Below are positions 35,227 to 44,295 of a stretch of 64,000 nt of DNA, piece by piece. The DNA is taken from contig NZ_SUMG01000008.1 of the NCBI RefSeq assembly GCF_009910325.1, positions 1 through 64,000 of the forward strand, read 5' to 3'. The stretch is from Isachenkonia alkalipeptolytica. GTDB lineage: Bacteria; Bacillota; Clostridia; Peptostreptococcales; T1SED10-28. The translations under genes were made by a program, and so were the position numbers. Every line of letters begins with the position of its first letter. The stretch's first letter is position 1. The notes beneath the pieces are model-generated. The model was not told the DNA's origin and did no database searches. It saw only the letters and a list, made by a program, of their open reading frames with translations.

Positions 35227-35772
35227 ATGGGAAGACATTCAAGAAAACTGGATATTCTTAATGCAGCATCAAAAATTGTAAATCAGCGGGGTATTTTCAA
35301 CCTGACATTAGAGGCTGTTGCAGAAGAAGCAGGGTTTAGTAAAGGAGGCCTATTGTATCATTATCCCACAAAGGAAGCGTTGTTAAAGGGAATGGTGGAA
35401 CATTTGGCCAGCAACTACGATGAAAAGGTGAAAAACGACGAAAATCAAGAGTCAAAAGAGCCGGGGAAATGGATTCGAGCTTATGTAAATGTGACATTTC
35501 ATGAAACGGAAGAAAACAAACATAAGAACGCAACCCTGCTTGCAGCTAAAGCGGTAGATGCGGAGTTATTAGACCCTGTACGGGAAGTTTATGAAGGTTG
35601 GAAGCAGGATATGGCAAAGGATCAAATCGATCCCATTAAAGCATCGGTTATCCAGTTAGCCGCCGATGGTATTTGGTTATCAGAACTCTTTGATATTAAT
35701 CGAATGAATGAAGAGAAAAAAGATCAAGTATTTCAATTTTTAATGGATTGGTCTCGGGAATCGGATAAGTAG
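35227..35772 (+). CDS. TetR-family regulator of the carnitine operon
   Basis: 181 residues. N-terminal TetR helix-turn-helix (ILNAASKIVNQRGIFNLTLEAVAEEAGFSKGG in fragments typical of the family: LEAVAEEAGFSKGGLLYHYPTKEALL) and a ligand-binding C-terminal domain of the TetR_C group often seen with AcrR/YcdC. Directly upstream of the carnitine genes with a shared operator-like sequence before both, so it is the probable repressor, released by carnitine or an acyl-CoA intermediate. Ends with a terminator. Confidence 0.9.
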   Translation: MGRHSRKLDILNAASKIVNQRGIFNLTLEAVAEEAGFSKGGLLYHYPTKEALLKGMVEHLASNYDEKVKNDENQESKEPGKWIRAYVNVTFHETEENKHKNATLLAAKAVDAELLDPVREVYEGWKQDMAKDQIDPIKASVIQLAADGIWLSELFDINRMNEEKKDQVFQFLMDWSRESDK

Positions 35773-35849
35773 CACTGAAAGTTTTTAGTCTAATTGAATC
35801 TTTTTGAAGAGATCGCTTGAAATTGTAAGGAGTCTTCTTGAAAGAATAA

Positions 35850-35883
35850 GAGATTTCTTCTGTTAAGAAGGGGTCTTTTTTTT
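35850..35883 (+). terminator. tetR terminator
   Basis: Twelve-pair stem GAGATTTCTTCT / AGAAGGGGTCTT with G-U pairs and a GTTA loop, followed by eight Ts. Confidence 0.75.
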
Positions 35884-36022
35884 ATATTTAAAATTCTTAC
35901 GAATAATTTATTATGCAGGAAACCCTGATTTTTTATGGCTTTAGCGAATCTCTTCAAAAGAAAAATCAAGATTTTAACTTGAAATGAATTCCGGAAGATG
36001 TTATAGTCATAAACAGATTAAT

Positions 36023-36050
36023 AAACCGTCTGGATGGTACAGTAAAAATC
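36023..36050. promoter_or_regulatory. Operator-like site before cdhC
   Basis: AAACCGTCTGGATGGTACAG followed by TAAAAATC, matching the site before tetR at 18 or so of the first 20 positions. It lies just before the ribosome site of the carnitine operon. Confidence 0.7.
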
Positions 36051-36065
36051 AAAGGAGGTAAAATG

Positions 36066-36944
36066 ATGAAAAAGATATTATTAACAGCAGCGGTGACCGG
36101 TGCCGGGGAAACAACGGATAAGAACAAATATGTTCCCGTAACCCCTGAAGAAATTGCCGACTCTGCAATCGCATCGGCGAAGGCCGGAGCAACCGTTGCT
36201 CATGTTCATGCAAGGGATCCAAAAACCGGAGGCATTAGCCATGACATCGAGCATTATAAAAAAATCGTCGATCGAATTCGTGCATCGGATACTGATGTGA
36301 TCATTAACATAACCGCCGGCGGCGGTGGAGATTTCATTCCTAGCTTGGATACCCCCGCAGCTGGTGGGACAGGGACACTGATCCAAACCCCTGAGGAGCG
36401 GCATAAACCTGTGGGAGAGTTACTACCGGAAATGTGTACATTGGATTGCGGAAGTGTCAATTTCGGAGAAATGGTCTATATGAGCCCAACTTCGTGGCTG
36501 GAAAAACAGGCGAGGCTTATCCAAGAGAGTGGTGTAAAACCGGAAATTGAATGTTTCGATACGGGTCATCTGCGTTATGCAAAACATTTAATTAAAAAAG
36601 GTTTAATCGACGGAGATCCCATGTTTCAATTTTGTCTAGGGATTCCCTGGGGAGCGGAAGCTGATGTGGAAACCATGATGTATATGATAAACAAGCTTCC
36701 GAAAAATGCTTCCTGGTCTGCTTTTGGAATTGGTTCCAAACAGTTTCCTGTGGCTTTACAAGCAGCTCTTTTGGGTGGCAATGTTCGTGTAGGTCTTGAG
36801 GATAACTTATACCTTGAAAAGGGAGTTCCAGGAAGAAATGAGGAACTGGTGGATAAAATGGGGAATATTTTGGAGCAAAACGGATTTTCTATCATGACCC
36901 CAGCGGAAGCCCGTGAGTATTATCAATTACGAAAACTAAAGTAG
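36066..36944 (+). CDS. cdhC: BKACE enzyme, 3-dehydrocarnitine cleavage
   Basis: Beta-keto acid cleavage enzyme (DUF849), 292 residues. Zinc ligands His46 and His48 (VAHVHARDP) sit at the same numbers as in Kce; TGAGETTDKNKYVPVTPEEIA is the family N-terminus. It condenses a beta-keto acid with acetyl-CoA and splits it into acetoacetate and a new acyl-CoA; with the neighbouring carnitine-type dehydrogenase and thioesterase the substrate is most likely 3-dehydrocarnitine, giving betainyl-CoA. Either ATG 36063 or 36066 can start; the latter has better spacing from GGAGG. Confidence 0.88.
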   Translation: MKKILLTAAVTGAGETTDKNKYVPVTPEEIADSAIASAKAGATVAHVHARDPKTGGISHDIEHYKKIVDRIRASDTDVIINITAGGGGDFIPSLDTPAAGGTGTLIQTPEERHKPVGELLPEMCTLDCGSVNFGEMVYMSPTSWLEKQARLIQESGVKPEIECFDTGHLRYAKHLIKKGLIDGDPMFQFCLGIPWGAEADVETMMYMINKLPKNASWSAFGIGSKQFPVALQAALLGGNVRVGLEDNLYLEKGVPGRNEELVDKMGNILEQNGFSIMTPAEAREYYQLRKLK

Positions 36945-36955
36945 GAGGCATAGAT

Positions 36956-37909
36956 ATGGCAAACAACAGCAATAAAATAGGCGTCGTCGGAACCGGTGTA
37001 ATTGGCAATGGATGGATTGCAAGGTTTTTGGCGAAGGGGTATAATGTAGTTGCCTTCGATCCAGCGGAAGGTGCTGAGGGAAATACCAGAAGGTTAATGG
37101 AACGAATTTGGCCAACCTTAGAAGATATGGGTGTAGCGCAAGAGGCCTCAATGGATAAACTGAAATTTGTAAATACTATAAAAGAAACCGTAGAAGATGC
37201 CGCCTATGTTCAGGAAAATGTACCGGAGCGGGAGAACTTGAAAAAAGAAGTTTTACAAGAAATAGACGAACATTTAAAGCCTGAAGGGATTATTGGATCC
37301 AGTACATCGGGAATTACAGCGACAACGCTTCAGGAGGGACTGAGAAACCCTGAAAGGCTAATTGTGGCCCATCCATTTAATCCGGTATATATTCTACCCT
37401 TAGTAGAGGTTGTAGGCGGAGAAAAAACGAAAAAAACGGTGATCGAACAAGCTAAGGCTTTATTTACAGAGGTTGACATGAAGCCATTGGTAATTCATCA
37501 AGAAATTGAAGGACATGTAGCGGATCGATTAATGGAAGCTCTTTGGCGTGAGGCCCTGCATATAGTAAATGACGGCGTAGCAACAACCGATGAAGTGGAC
37601 CGAGCCATAACCTATGGAGCAGGACTTCGATGGGCATTAATGGGACCTTTCATGACCTTTCATATGGCAGGGGGGGATGCCGGTATGCGCCATATGCTCG
37701 ATCAATTTGGACCGGCATTGAAACTCCCTTGGACGAAGCTCGTAGCTCCGGAACTTACGGAAGACTTGAAAGAGCGAGTTATTGAAGGCTGTGAGAGTAG
37801 TGGACAAGGCAAAACCGTTGCGGAATTGGAAGAAAAACGCAATGAGTTTCTTGTTAAACAGCTGGAGTTGGTTTCCGATTACTGGCCCTTATTTAATAAA
37901 ACAGAATAG
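36956..37909 (+). CDS. cdhA: L-carnitine dehydrogenase (3-hydroxyacyl-CoA dehydrogenase family)
   Basis: 317 residues. NAD-binding GxGxxG at 12-17 (VVGTGVIGNGW) with Asp at the end of strand 2 for NAD; STSGI, HPFNPVYILPLVEVVGG and the C-terminal helical domain are as in L-carnitine dehydrogenases, which lack the CoA-binding parts of true 3-hydroxyacyl-CoA dehydrogenases. It oxidises carnitine to 3-dehydrocarnitine. Eleven bp after cdhC, same order as in the Pseudomonas caiX-cdhCAB set. Confidence 0.88.
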   Translation: MANNSNKIGVVGTGVIGNGWIARFLAKGYNVVAFDPAEGAEGNTRRLMERIWPTLEDMGVAQEASMDKLKFVNTIKETVEDAAYVQENVPERENLKKEVLQEIDEHLKPEGIIGSSTSGITATTLQEGLRNPERLIVAHPFNPVYILPLVEVVGGEKTKKTVIEQAKALFTEVDMKPLVIHQEIEGHVADRLMEALWREALHIVNDGVATTDEVDRAITYGAGLRWALMGPFMTFHMAGGDAGMRHMLDQFGPALKLPWTKLVAPELTEDLKERVIEGCESSGQGKTVAELEEKRNEFLVKQLELVSDYWPLFNKTE

Positions 37910-37920
37910 GAGCGAAGGCT

Positions 37921-38418
37921 ATGGAAGATGAAATAATAATGAATATAGAAAACGGAATCTTTTTATGCCCTTGGAAAGTATTACCGATGTCCGTAGACTA
38001 TAATGGACACATGAATGATGCCGAGTATGGGAAGCTCTTCAGTAGGAGTCTGGACCACTGGATCGATGCTTTAGGACTGGATGAAAGGGGAAAAGAAAAC
38101 TTTCAGTACACTTTTTTCACCTTAGAGGCCCATATCTGTTATTTAAAAGAAGTGGAAGAAGGTGAGCGTTTGACGGTTTTTCCTCAGGTGATTGATCGGG
38201 ATGAAAAACGGATTCATCTTTTTATGATCATGGAAAATTCTAAGGAAGAACCTGTGGCCACAAGCGAACAGATGGTTATGGGAATGGACAAAACTACGAA
38301 CCGTCCCGCTCCCTTTCCTGAGAATATGCATGAAAACTTACAGAAATACCATAGAGCACAGAAGGATTTGGTGACCCCAAAAGAAGTAGGAAGAAAAATC
38401 GGTATTCGAAGAAAGTAA
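37921..38418 (+). CDS. cdhB: Betainyl-CoA thioesterase-like hotdog protein
   Basis: 165 residues, 4HBT hotdog fold: MSVDYNGHMNDAEYGKLFSRSLD carries the typical Asp/His/Asn of this family, and EAHICYLKEVEEGERLTVFPQVI the central helix/strand. In the Pseudomonas pathway CdhB hydrolyses betainyl-CoA to glycine betaine. Twelve bp after cdhA. An internal ATG at 37939 is possible but the upstream one has AGGAGCG at the right distance. Confidence 0.85.
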   Translation: MEDEIIMNIENGIFLCPWKVLPMSVDYNGHMNDAEYGKLFSRSLDHWIDALGLDERGKENFQYTFFTLEAHICYLKEVEEGERLTVFPQVIDRDEKRIHLFMIMENSKEEPVATSEQMVMGMDKTTNRPAPFPENMHENLQKYHRAQKDLVTPKEVGRKIGIRRK

Positions 38419-38472
38419 TCACAGCTCATTTTAAGTGATACAATACTAATAAAAAACAGGAGGAAAAATATT

Positions 38473-39324
38473 ATGAAGAAAAAATTAATTCTTGGAGTAT
38501 TATTGATAACCGTGTTATTATTTACAGCTTGTGGAAATGATGAAGGAGAAGAAGCGGCGGAAATTTCCTTTGGTGTAACTCCATGGACTAGTACGGTTCC
38601 ACCAACAGAAGTAGCAAGCTTGATTATCCAAGAAATGGGTTATGAAGTATCCTATATGGAAACCGACGCTGCAGGGGTTTATATGGGCTTAGCAGGAGAT
38701 GACAATGACATCTTTATGGATGGTTGGATTCCTGCCCATGAAGTATATTTTGAAACCTACGAGGATGAAGTGGAAAGTATTTCCATAAGCTACGACGAAG
38801 CAGAGCAAGGCTGGGTAGTACCAGAATATATGGAAGATATTAATTCTATCGAAGATATTTTAGGAAATGAAGAGCTATTTAATAATGAAATGTATTCCAT
38901 TGAAGATGGAGCCAGCATTACGGAAGTTATTGATGAATTAATCGAAGGCTACGGATTGGAAATGACCCAGGTTAACTCATCGGAAGCCGCCATGATCGCT
39001 CAGGTTATGAGAAATATGGAAAATGAAGAACCGGTGGTATTCTATGGATGGAGACCCCATACCATGTTTAGAAATCTGGATATCAAATTGATCGATGATG
39101 ATCGAGGCTACTTTGAAGAATCCTCGGTACATGTGGTAGTGGATAAGAAGTTGCAGGAAAAAGCCCCTGATGTATATGCATTTCTTGAAAATTGGAGTAT
39201 TGATATCGGTGATGTGGAGCAAATGATTGTTGAAATCGAAGACGAAGGAAGAGATCCTGAAGAAGTAGCCCAGGAATGGATTGATAATAATCAGGAAAAA
39301 GTAGACGAAATGATTAACAACTAA
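38473..39324 (+). CDS. Glycine betaine/carnitine-binding lipoprotein (OpuAC type)
   Basis: 283 residues. Lipobox FTAC (Cys about 20), then an OpuAC/ChoX-type binding domain with the aromatic residues that usually box a trimethylammonium group: TPWTS, DGWIP, QGWVVPEY and YGWRPH. Last gene of the carnitine operon, in the role of CaiX in Pseudomonas. No permease or ATPase is encoded here, so it must share one located elsewhere. Acidic composition fits an extracellular protein of a salt- or alkali-loving cell. Confidence 0.9.
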   Translation: MKKKLILGVLLITVLLFTACGNDEGEEAAEISFGVTPWTSTVPPTEVASLIIQEMGYEVSYMETDAAGVYMGLAGDDNDIFMDGWIPAHEVYFETYEDEVESISISYDEAEQGWVVPEYMEDINSIEDILGNEELFNNEMYSIEDGASITEVIDELIEGYGLEMTQVNSSEAAMIAQVMRNMENEEPVVFYGWRPHTMFRNLDIKLIDDDRGYFEESSVHVVVDKKLQEKAPDVYAFLENWSIDIGDVEQMIVEIEDEGRDPEEVAQEWIDNNQEKVDEMINN

Positions 39325-39335
39325 TAGAAATCACA

Positions 39336-39374
39336 AAAAGTGTACCAAGGGGTCGGACCCCTTGGTACACTTTT
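39336..39374. repeat. 39-bp perfect palindrome, copy 3 (bidirectional terminator)
   Basis: AAAAGTGTACCAAGGGGT, CGG centre, perfect inverse arm ending in TTTT. It lies exactly between the two convergent binding-protein genes and can terminate both strands. Differs from the copy at 15243 by only two or so bases. Confidence 0.92.
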
Positions 39375-39393
39375 AACTAACTAATAAAATCTA

Positions 39394-40299
39394 CTACTCA
39401 TTTCCGAGAATGTAGTCCACTTTATCCCGGTTGTCCTCAACCCATTCTTCTGCAAGTTCATCAAAGGGGACTTCATTTTCTTCATGCTGATACATAATCT
39501 CCTCTAAATCCTCAACATCTATGCTCCAACGAGAAAGCATATCATATACTTCGGGATGCTTTTCTTGAATCCCGTCATAGGAAATAACATATACATTGTC
39601 AGATTTAAAATAATCATCCTGTCCATCCAAGAACTTAAGGTCAAATTGTGTAAACATGGAATGTGGTCTCCAGCCTAGGAAGATCACTGCTTCTTCTCTT
39701 TCGATAAAGCGTACGGCATTAGCCATCATGGCAGACTCGCTGGAAGATACGTACTCATACTCTTCAAGATCGTAATCATCCATCATTTGCATAGAAGTTT
39801 CTGTCATTCCTGAACCGGGGCTAAGTCCGATAATCTGATCAGTATACTGATCAGAGTTTCCGACTAAGTCGTCTATGGAATCTGCTTCCACATAGGTTGG
39901 TACAACCCAGCCAAGAGGTACGTCTTCGTAACTTGTAGCCACTTTTATTAAGGACTCTTGATATTGTTCCCAAAGGTATTCTTCCGTGTGAGGTAACCAT
40001 GCATCCATGAAAAAGTCGATATTCTCATTTTCTAGACCCATAAAAATTAAAGGTTGATCTGCGTGGGTTTCATCGGTTTCATACCCTGCTTCTTCGAGAA
40101 TTAGTCGGATAATATCGGTTGGGACTCTTGTGGAGCTCCAATTAGACATACCAAATACAATAGTTTCATTACTCTCTGCTTCTTTGCCGCCATTATCTAC
40201 CTCTTCCTCACTATCACCGCAAGCGAATAGCACAATCATCGAAAGTAGCAGAACTGCAAAGACTAATATTGCTTTTTTGCTCTTATAACTAGTAAACAT
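39394..40299 (-). CDS. Second glycine betaine/choline/carnitine-binding lipoprotein
   Basis: 301 residues; lipobox LFAC, then the same OpuAC fold as the convergent gene: SNWSSTRVPTDI, MDAWLPHTEEY, LGWVVPTY and LGWRPHSMF keep the Trp box. Clearly paralogous to the protein at 38473, about 40 per cent alike by eye. Minus strand, 79 bp after the hydrolase gene, in a GbsR-led unit. Again no permease nearby. The two may differ in ligand (betaine, carnitine, choline). Confidence 0.9.
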   Translation of the reverse strand: MFTSYKSKKAILVFAVLLLSMIVLFACGDSEEEVDNGGKEAESNETIVFGMSNWSSTRVPTDIIRLILEEAGYETDETHADQPLIFMGLENENIDFFMDAWLPHTEEYLWEQYQESLIKVATSYEDVPLGWVVPTYVEADSIDDLVGNSDQYTDQIIGLSPGSGMTETSMQMMDDYDLEEYEYVSSSESAMMANAVRFIEREEAVIFLGWRPHSMFTQFDLKFLDGQDDYFKSDNVYVISYDGIQEKHPEVYDMLSRWSIDVEDLEEIMYQHEENEVPFDELAEEWVEDNRDKVDYILGNE

Positions 40300-40378
40300 A
40301 AAACTGCCTCCTTATTATTTTTTTATAAATTAATGGTTTTTAAAGATTAACAGATCAATGAAGATTATAATTCTAATG

Positions 40379-41038
40379 TTACTGATCAAGTTTGTGGAAA
40401 ACTTCCCGCATATTTTCTGGTGTAAAGTGAAGAGAATCGGGGCTTTCTGACTTCCAAGAATTATACTCAAATCCATTAAGCCGTTTAATCATTTCTTTGC
40501 TATTATAAATTTCGATTCCATATACCCAATTGGCCATAATTAGAATTGAAGCCATATGAGCGCCTTCATTAGTAGTACTGCAAAGGTCCTTTACAAGATG
40601 GATACGGTAATCTTTAAAAAAACCGTCAAAAACCGAAGTCATCAAACAGCCGTCGGTAACAAGTCCTCCAATGATCAATTCTTTCACATCAAGACTTTTC
40701 AGCATCAGATCCAAGGAAGTCTCATAAAAACCGCTCCAACGGAATTTATCAATGACCAAATCTCCTTTTTTCGGTGCTACGGCATCAATTATTTCTACAG
40801 CGCTGGTCTCTGAACAATAAAACTTTGGTTTGCCTGTCGCATCAACCGGATCATTATAGGGGAGTCCAAGACCGTCGCTACGATTGATTTGACGAGTGTA
40901 GATGATCGGAATATGATTTTTTCGACAATAATGAATGATAGTTTCTGCATTGTTAATGACCTCGTTTAATCTCTGAATACCGTACTGACTTTCGTTTTGT
41001 AAATCGATAAGTAGTAAAGCAGTTTTATCTAATCTCAT
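40379..41038 (-). CDS. Isochorismatase-fold cysteine hydrolase
   Basis: 219 residues. Catalytic triad of the family visible as Asp12 (LLIDLQNE), Lys98 (VIDKFRWSGFY) and Cys131 (GLVTDGCLMTSVFDGF). The family includes nicotinamidase, N-carbamoylsarcosine amidase and ureidoacrylate amidase. No nicotinamidase metal His motif is obvious. Lying between GbsR and a betaine-binding protein, an amidase acting on a methylated glycine derivative, for example N-carbamoylsarcosine, is a reasonable guess but not shown. Confidence 0.85.
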   Translation of the reverse strand: MRLDKTALLLIDLQNESQYGIQRLNEVINNAETIIHYCRKNHIPIIYTRQINRSDGLGLPYNDPVDATGKPKFYCSETSAVEIIDAVAPKKGDLVIDKFRWSGFYETSLDLMLKSLDVKELIIGGLVTDGCLMTSVFDGFFKDYRIHLVKDLCSTTNEGAHMASILIMANWVYGIEIYNSKEMIKRLNGFEYNSWKSESPDSLHFTPENMREVFHKLDQ

Positions 41039-41138
41039 TTTCTCCTCGCTTTCATTTCTTTGATATTTGTGGTGTCTTTAAACATCCTTATTTGAGACGC
41101 TCTCGAACAGATCAGATGGTCTAGATTTTTTAATACTC

Positions 41139-41687
41139 TTAAACCCCTTTATCATTACCCGGAACTGGATAGTGTTTGAAAAACTCTCCGCTTTCCATAT
41201 CATCAATAATTTTTTTTGTCCAACGGAAATAAGCTTCCGTATCAGACATCAGTTCTAAGTCACGTTTTGCTTCTCTGCGAATATCTGAGGACTGGGCGTA
41301 CTGGGAAAGATCCTCGAGTTTTGGACGCACATTACTGCTTGCATTTAAAGTTATGCTCCGTTCAAGACGAATATTTTTCACAAAAAAAGTAATGAAATTT
41401 TTCACGAAGTCTTTTTCCGCAATGTAATGATCTTTTCGATCGCCCTTTTTCCAAACCTTGATAATCATTTCGGTCTCTAATAGTTCTCTGAGACCTGTGC
41501 TAACGCTTCCCTTACTCATGGCTACTGCATCCTTGATTTCGTCAAGGGACAGGGGTTTATCGGAAAAGTATAACAATCCGTAAATGCGTCCCACAGATGG
41601 AGTAACTCCGTAAATAACCATGGTTTGGGCAATGGCACTAATGATAATATCACGAGATTCTTGAATTTTTGCTTGCTCATTATCCAT
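41139..41687 (-). CDS. GbsR/MarR-family transcriptional regulator
   Basis: 182 residues from ATG 41687, chosen because AAAGGAGGTG precedes it; a longer frame to 41741 has no ribosome site. The segment GVTPSVGRIYGLLYFSDKPLSLDEIKDAVAMSKGSVSTGLREL is the GbsR winged helix; GbsR proteins sense choline or other betaine precursors and repress betaine uptake or synthesis genes. First gene of the minus-strand unit with the hydrolase and the binding protein, hence the likely local regulator. Confidence 0.9.
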   Translation of the reverse strand: MDNEQAKIQESRDIIISAIAQTMVIYGVTPSVGRIYGLLYFSDKPLSLDEIKDAVAMSKGSVSTGLRELLETEMIIKVWKKGDRKDHYIAEKDFVKNFITFFVKNIRLERSITLNASSNVRPKLEDLSQYAQSSDIRREAKRDLELMSDTEAYFRWTKKIIDDMESGEFFKHYPVPGNDKGV

Positions 41688-41699
41688 AATGACACCTCC

Positions 41700-41731
41700 T
41701 TTGTTCAATTTATACAGAACAAAATGAACAA
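41700..41731. promoter_or_regulatory. Candidate GbsR operator
   Basis: TTTGTTC (41700-41706) and GAACAAA (41717-41723) form a 7-10-7 inverted repeat, and a further TGAACAA follows at 41725-41731. It begins just ahead of the gbsR-like ribosome site, suited to autoregulation. Confidence 0.5.
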
Positions 41732-41879
41732 CTAGGATCAATATAACGGAAATATTTTAGGATGTCAGATAAATCCTTGAAAATTTGCTAAAGAAAACAA
41801 AGGAATATTGAATATTAGTGTAGAATTATTAATAAAGGGATCTAAATAAAAGTAAAAACAAATTTCAGGAGGTTAAACA

Positions 41880-43694
41880 ATGAGCGAAAACAAACTGCTT
41901 AAACGATGGGAAGTGGATGAGTCATTAACCTGGGATCTGACGAGGCTATATGCAGTTGCGGATGATTTTGAAAAGGAGTTGAAAACTTTCATACCTAAAA
42001 GTGAAGATATCCAACAAAAATTTGAAGGTCAGTTGGACTCTCCCCAGACAATTCTATACTGCTTGGAAGAATACGAAAGTCTTTTACAGAAAGTATCCAA
42101 AGCGGGTACCTACAGTTTTTTGGCATCATCGGTAGATGAGACCGATGAAAAAAATCAACAGCGGGTGGCAAAAGCCCAAATGATCTTTTCAAAAGTCATG
42201 GGAAATTTATCCTTTATTGAAAGTGAGCTAAAAGAGGCTCCGGAAGAAATACTAAAAGAAGCTATGGCACAAACCAAGAACTATCGGGTGGTACTTCAGG
42301 ACATTCTGCGAAGCAAACCTTTTAAGCTCCACCGAGAGGTGGAAAAAACTTTAGCTTATTTGGATCCGGTTTTAGAGGCACCCTATCAGATTTACAATCA
42401 GGCGAAGCTTGCGGATTTAAGTTTCCCGAATTTCATAGTTGAGGGACAGGAGTATCCCATGAGTTTTGTGCGATTTGAAAATGAGTATCAGATGGAACCC
42501 GATACAAAAATTCGTCGGGGGGCCTTTCAGTGTTTTTCAAAGGAACTACGAAAATATCGAAACACCATGGCTTCAACCTACTATACAAAACTGCAACAGG
42601 AAAAAGTATTATCGGACCTAAGAGGACATCAGAACATATTTGAGTATTTGCTGTTTGATCAAAAAGTGGAACGGAATCTTTATGATCGGCAAATTGATTT
42701 AATCATGGAGGAATTAGCCCCTCATATGAGACGATATGCGAAACTTTTGCAAAAAGAGCATGAACTTGAGAAGATAACCTTTGCAGATTTGAAAATATCC
42801 CTGGATCCGGAGTATGATCCCCAAGTTACGATTGAAGAATCAAAGGAATACATTAAGGGGGCACTTTCCATTTTGGGAGAGGATTATCTGAACCTAGTGA
42901 TGCGTTCTTATGATGAGCGATGGGTGGATTTTGCACAAAATGAGGGAAAATCTACAGGTGGATTTTGTGCCGGTGTTTATGGTTACAATCCCTACATTCT
43001 TCTTTCCTGGAGCGGACTGATGAACGAGGTTTTCACATTGGTTCATGAGCTCGGTCATGCAGGCCATTCTATGCTGTCAGCTGAAAATGTAAGTCTTTTG
43101 GAGCAGGATCCCTCAATGTACTTTGTTGAAGCACCATCCACGATTAATGAACTGTTTTTGACCAATTATTTGGTGAAAAAGAGTAATGATCCCCGGTTTA
43201 AGCGTTGGGTACTTTCGTCGATGATTGCGAATACCTACTATCATAACTTTGTGACCCATTTATTGGAGGCTACCTATCAGCGAGAGGTTTACAAGCTGAC
43301 TGATCAAGGGGAATCGGTTCATGCTAATACATTAGACAAACTTAAAAAACAAGCCCTACAAGATTTCTGGGGAGATTCGGTGGAACTTAACGATGGGGCG
43401 GAACTTACCTGGATGCGTCAACCCCACTATTATGATGGACTGTATTCTTATACCTATAGTGCAGGTCTAACTGTTGCTACCGCAGTAAATCAGCGTATTT
43501 TAAAAGAGGGAGAATCGGCGGTTAAGGATTGGTTACAAGTTATGAAATCCGGGGGCACACAGGATCCGGTGGGTCTTGCTAAACTTACTGGAGTGGATAT
43601 TACCACGGAAAAGCCCTTGAAGGACACCATAGCCTATATTGGAAGCATGATTGACGAAATTGAGCGTCTTACAGAAGAGATTCATGAGAAATAG
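41880..43694 (+). CDS. pepF: Oligoendopeptidase F
   Basis: Cytosolic zinc metallopeptidase (M3B) that trims oligopeptides, 604 residues, normal length. Zinc motif HELGHAGH at His389-Glu390...His393, and the third ligand region EAPSTINELFL a few dozen residues later. ATG behind GGAGGTTAAAC. Monocistronic; fits a peptide-fermenting lifestyle. Confidence 0.96.
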   Translation: MSENKLLKRWEVDESLTWDLTRLYAVADDFEKELKTFIPKSEDIQQKFEGQLDSPQTILYCLEEYESLLQKVSKAGTYSFLASSVDETDEKNQQRVAKAQMIFSKVMGNLSFIESELKEAPEEILKEAMAQTKNYRVVLQDILRSKPFKLHREVEKTLAYLDPVLEAPYQIYNQAKLADLSFPNFIVEGQEYPMSFVRFENEYQMEPDTKIRRGAFQCFSKELRKYRNTMASTYYTKLQQEKVLSDLRGHQNIFEYLLFDQKVERNLYDRQIDLIMEELAPHMRRYAKLLQKEHELEKITFADLKISLDPEYDPQVTIEESKEYIKGALSILGEDYLNLVMRSYDERWVDFAQNEGKSTGGFCAGVYGYNPYILLSWSGLMNEVFTLVHELGHAGHSMLSAENVSLLEQDPSMYFVEAPSTINELFLTNYLVKKSNDPRFKRWVLSSMIANTYYHNFVTHLLEATYQREVYKLTDQGESVHANTLDKLKKQALQDFWGDSVELNDGAELTWMRQPHYYDGLYSYTYSAGLTVATAVNQRILKEGESAVKDWLQVMKSGGTQDPVGLAKLTGVDITTEKPLKDTIAYIGSMIDEIERLTEEIHEK

Positions 43695-44295
43695 AGTAAG
43701 AACTGAAAATCGTTGAACAAGGGTTATATTTGCTGGACAGGATGTTTCAAGAATAATATCAAAAATACAAACGGCCTCTGAGGAATAAGTTTAAAAGCTT
43801 CTCAGAGGTTATTTGTATGCCTGTTAATTTATTGTGAAAAATCGCTTGCTAAGGTCTATTTGAATTATTTCAAATCTTATCCCCAATGAGGACTATAATT
43901 GCAGTCAGAAGAAATTGCATTGTTTTTGCAGCGTGGAATGACGGAAAGAGTATTTTAAAGAATACCACAAAAAATCCCTGCAGTATAAACAACTCTACCT
44001 GAAAGACCTTTCTCCCATGGAATGCTTAAAAATGTAATATATGGAATTGAAAGCATTTAAAGTATTTAAAGGAATTTTTAATAATGGAGAAATCATATAT
44101 TTTCAAAAAACCGTGGGATCCTTGTGCCCTTATGTCTGACCAAAAGCTTGGAATTTGAAAGCGTGGTTGTTTGTAACCAAAATTATTATCGGTATTTTTT
44201 CGAAAAACCATAGAATAACAAAAAATTAGTTGTTTCCACTCTCGAAATAACTTATAATAAATAAGTGAACGTGACGGTAGATGGAGGGGACTAAG
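43695..44295. other. 600-bp gap, no intact gene
   Basis: Contains a weak hairpin CCTCTGAG / CTCAGAGG (43775-43808) that may end pepF. Around 43900-44035 two short frames read QSEEIALFLQRGMTERVF and, shifted, EYFKEYHKKSLQYKQLYLKDL, which look like a broken coding remnant, possibly of a transposase; I cannot assign it. The rest is AT-rich leader of the MFS gene. Confidence 0.4.

Noticed and set aside
43860-44035. Insertion-sequence remnant
   Set aside because: Short frames only; no terminal repeats or catalytic motif, so not called as mobile.
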